64,000 bases of DNA from Prevotella sp. UBA4217 (GTDB lineage: Bacteria; Bacteroidota; Bacteroidia; Bacteroidales; Bacteroidaceae), in assembly GCA_002379425.1 (NCBI GenBank), contig DFTH01000014.1, forward strand, positions 547 through 64,546. The letters are read 5' to 3'. Position numbers and translations under genes: made by a program. Within the stretch, counting starts at the first letter, position 1. Every line of letters begins with the position of its first letter. The notes beneath the pieces were generated by a model that did no database searches, had not been told where the DNA came from, and saw only the letters and a program-made list of their open reading frames with translations. Shown in pieces: positions 63,671 to 64,000 of the stretch.

Positions 63671-64000
63671 ATGCCAACAGCAAAAGAGATTATAGGCTAC
63701 ATGGAGTCGCTGTGCGATGAGGAGCAGCGGCAGGTGCTGATGCGCTTCTTCAAGACAGGACCTGGTGAGTATGGCGAAGGTGACGAGTTCTTAGGTCTTA
63801 AGGTGCCCCAGACGCGCGAGGTGGTCAAGGCCGCCAAAGACACTCCGCTCAGCGAAGTGCCGGAACTGCTGATGTCACGCTGGCATGAGGTAAGACTCTG
63901 TGGACTGCTCATCATGGTTTCACAATTTGAGAAACAAGCGACAAAACGGTTGCAAGACGATGCCGAAGCCATCCGGAAACGCGATGAGATCGTGGAAATG
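63671..64000 (+). CDS. DNA alkylation repair protein, AlkD-like (3' end outside window)
   Basis: From the ATG at 63671 the frame is open to the window end (110 codons). MPTAKEIIGYMESLCDEEQ, FFKTGPGEYGEGDEFLGLKVPQTREVVKAA and the following LLMSRWHEVRLCGLLIMV match the N-terminal HEAT-like repeats of AlkD DNA glycosylases, which remove bulky or cationic alkylated bases. The active-site Trp/Asp lie in the missing part. Confidence 0.88.
   Translation, partial: MPTAKEIIGYMESLCDEEQRQVLMRFFKTGPGEYGEGDEFLGLKVPQTREVVKAAKDTPLSEVPELLMSRWHEVRLCGLLIMVSQFEKQATKRLQDDAEAIRKRDEIVEM

Overview
The window looks like chromosomal DNA of a gut or rumen Bacteroidales, most likely Prevotella or a close relative. The reasons are the Bacteroidota -7 promoter element (TAnnTTTG, often TATCTTTGCA) before many genes, the glycan-degrading enzymes with signal peptides (GH97, GH36, GH51, GH127, CE1 and CE2 esterases), a BtuG-like surface lipoprotein beside a BtuB-like receptor, and families common in this phylum (DUF2851, DUF3108, Big_5 lipoproteins, outer-membrane GH3-auxin-type proteins). 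I see no rRNA, tRNA or CRISPR. Genus and families were assigned by reading, not by database search.

Layout. 0-2.2 kb: the tail of an Rpn-type PD-(D/E)XK transposase, a CotH-family lipoprotein and a decayed Rpn element. 2.2-5.4 kb: a GH97 glycosidase convergent with a CE1-type esterase. 5.5-10 kb: an outer-membrane beta-barrel protein followed by a LytS/LytTR two-component system, with a LytTR-like direct repeat in front of the barrel gene. 10-19.3 kb: EamA transporter, MscS channel, CE2 esterase, VWA lipoprotein, dusB, a DUF2851 protein and dprA. 19.4-21.1 kb: a TPR membrane regulator split by an in-frame stop. 21.2-28.1 kb: one operon, yicC-gmk-nadD followed by a phosphoethanolamine transferase, an acyltransferase, a HAD phosphatase and a multi-spanning membrane protein. 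28.5-33 kb: GH36 alpha-galactosidase, mntP and a membrane protein. 33-36.7 kb: an ABC ATPase with three cobalamin nucleotide-loop/aminopropanol genes. 36.7-49.3 kb: aldo/keto reductase, GH51 and GH127 arabinofuranosidases, a PD-(D/E)XK nuclease-like protein and a B12 uptake operon (btuB-btuG-btuF-btuF-btuC). 49.3-52.5 kb: a second Rpn relic, a GT2 glycosyltransferase, gene fragments, and an AAA ATPase behind tandem palindromes. 52.5-64 kb: phytase-like phosphatase, envelope proteins, ybeY-coaD-ruvB, a TPR sensor kinase without the expected histidine, an AlkZ-related protein, a NUDIX hydrolase and the start of an AlkD-type gene.

How the genes may work together. The ATPase at 33 kb is the only ATPase in view for the permease at 48 kb, so the two B12 loci probably form one salvage system. 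GH51 and GH127 diverge from about 130 bp and fit arabinan use. The 21-28 kb operon ties housekeeping genes to likely lipid A or cell-surface decoration.

The most unusual signals are not ordinary genes. (1) Tandem repeats with a strict 7-nt period lie inside at least four genes and two spacers. (2) Three intergenic arrays have a degenerate 21-nt period, two of them beside a long inverted repeat. (3) Two Rpn elements are internally deleted in different ways but keep the same terminator-operator-promoter cassette. All three were read by eye and can be checked by alignment.
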